43,416 nucleotides of DNA from NCBI GenBank assembly GCA_019116805.1, contig DXAV01000024.1:1-43416 (forward strand), written 5' to 3'. Every line of letters begins with the position of its first letter. Positions within the stretch are counted from its first letter, which is position 1. This DNA is from Candidatus Bacteroides merdavium. GTDB taxonomy: Bacteria; Bacteroidota; Bacteroidia; Bacteroidales; Bacteroidaceae. Made by a program: the position numbers and the translations under genes. The notes below the pieces were generated by a model. That model saw nothing but the letters and a program-made list of their open reading frames with translations. It had not been told where the DNA came from and did not search any database. This document shows, piece after piece, positions 43,097 through 43,416 of this stretch.

Positions 43097-43416
43097 TAAA
43101 GGTACGCGGACGACACAGACAGTTACGGACCAACGCGGAAACAAGACAGGAGACGATTCGGTATAATCTAATTGAAAATTCGATTTTCATTTGTTTCCGC
43201 CCTCGCCTTTGACTTATTTTGGAAAATAGATTATTCAAATAATGCAATTTTACAGTCTATGAATATCTGTTCTTGTAAATGTAGTCGTATATTTTATTAT
43301 GGACTAATGGTCGGTGTAGCAATTGGAATATTTATAGTGTCGTATTTTCTTATATGAATGTCCGCATGTTACCAAATTAGCAAAGTTTAAACTGCCAAGT
43401 TGCTCCACATCCATGT
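43097..43416. other. AT-rich end of window without a convincing gene
   Basis: No -7 element, hairpin terminator or known RNA is evident. A frame at 43259-43357 could encode a 32-residue peptide (Cys-rich start, one hydrophobic helix), but it lacks a clear ribosome-binding site and may be chance. The next gene presumably lies beyond the window. Confidence 0.5.

Noticed and set aside
43172..43357. 61-residue frame near the window end
   Set aside because: The first half is not protein-like, there is no promoter or ribosome-binding site, and only the last 32 residues resemble a membrane helix; kept as a remark in the gene-free entry.

Overview
The window reads as chromosomal DNA of a gut Bacteroides or a very close relative. 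The evidence is the gene content (SLBB-type polysaccharide export, PCMD protein, galM-MFS-galK, pyruvate-type ferredoxin oxidoreductases), the repeated Bacteroidota-type promoter -7 element TAnnTTTG (with TTTG or TTG about 19-22 bases upstream in the best cases), mostly weak Shine-Dalgarno sequences, and the operon thrS-infC-rpmI-rplT followed by a 6S-like RNA. I see no phage, insertion sequence, CRISPR array or plasmid gene; this is mainly core genome with a few accessory modules.

Layout. 1-1490: end of grpE, then dnaJ (+). 1576-5181: a two-gene polysaccharide chain-length/export operon (-), convergent with dnaJ across a shared terminator. 5492-5564: tRNA-Thr(CGU) with its own promoter and terminator. 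5660-10283 (+): mltG, then iorA-iorB-paaK, an aryl-2-oxoacid:ferredoxin oxidoreductase with an aryl-acetate CoA ligase. 10284-10783: no protein gene, but a long hairpin, a bidirectional terminator and a 6S RNA candidate on the minus strand. 10784-17221 (-): ruvX, def, a large TPR protein, thrS, infC, rpmI, rplT. 17264-24922 (-): a sulfonation cluster transcribed cysQ, SLC13-type transporter, cysC, cysD, cysN, sulfotransferase, PCMD-like secreted protein. 25092-26050 (-): two small lipoproteins. 26228-27098 (+): YtxH protein, holin-like membrane protein, unknown protein. 27158-28129 (-): manA. 28363-32023 (+): galM, sugar MFS transporter, galK. 32303-34756 (+): transketolase and rpiB. 35030-36433 (+): secreted GH28 enzyme. 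36594-39740 (+): small TPR protein, ferredoxin subunit, vorB, an overlooked 56-residue membrane protein, vorA, vorC. 39819-40706 (+): free-standing MetH reactivation domain. 40766-43096 (+): ECF sigma factor, four-helix membrane protein, membrane metallophosphoesterase. 43097-43416: AT-rich, no convincing gene.

How the genes work together. The cys cluster imports an anion (probably sulfate), activates it through APS to PAPS, uses PAPS in a sulfotransferase and clears the PAP by-product with CysQ. No PAPS or sulfite reductase lies in the cluster, so it looks dedicated to sulfonating an acceptor; its arrangement resembles the steroid-sulfonating BtSULT cluster of B. thetaiotaomicron. The two ferredoxin-dependent oxidoreductases (IOR and VOR types) join amino-acid-derived 2-oxoacids to acyl-CoAs. 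galM/MFS/galK, manA, tkt and rpiB form a sugar-entry and pentose-phosphate neighbourhood.

Most worth a second look: the 6S RNA candidate, the sulfonation operon with its secreted PCMD partner and internal two-tier hairpin, the unannotated membrane microprotein inside the VOR operon, the IorA lacking its C-terminal ferredoxin domain, the split-off MetH reactivation domain behind a terminator-like hairpin, and a possible L20 leader. Family calls come from motif recognition; no database search or structure calculation was run.
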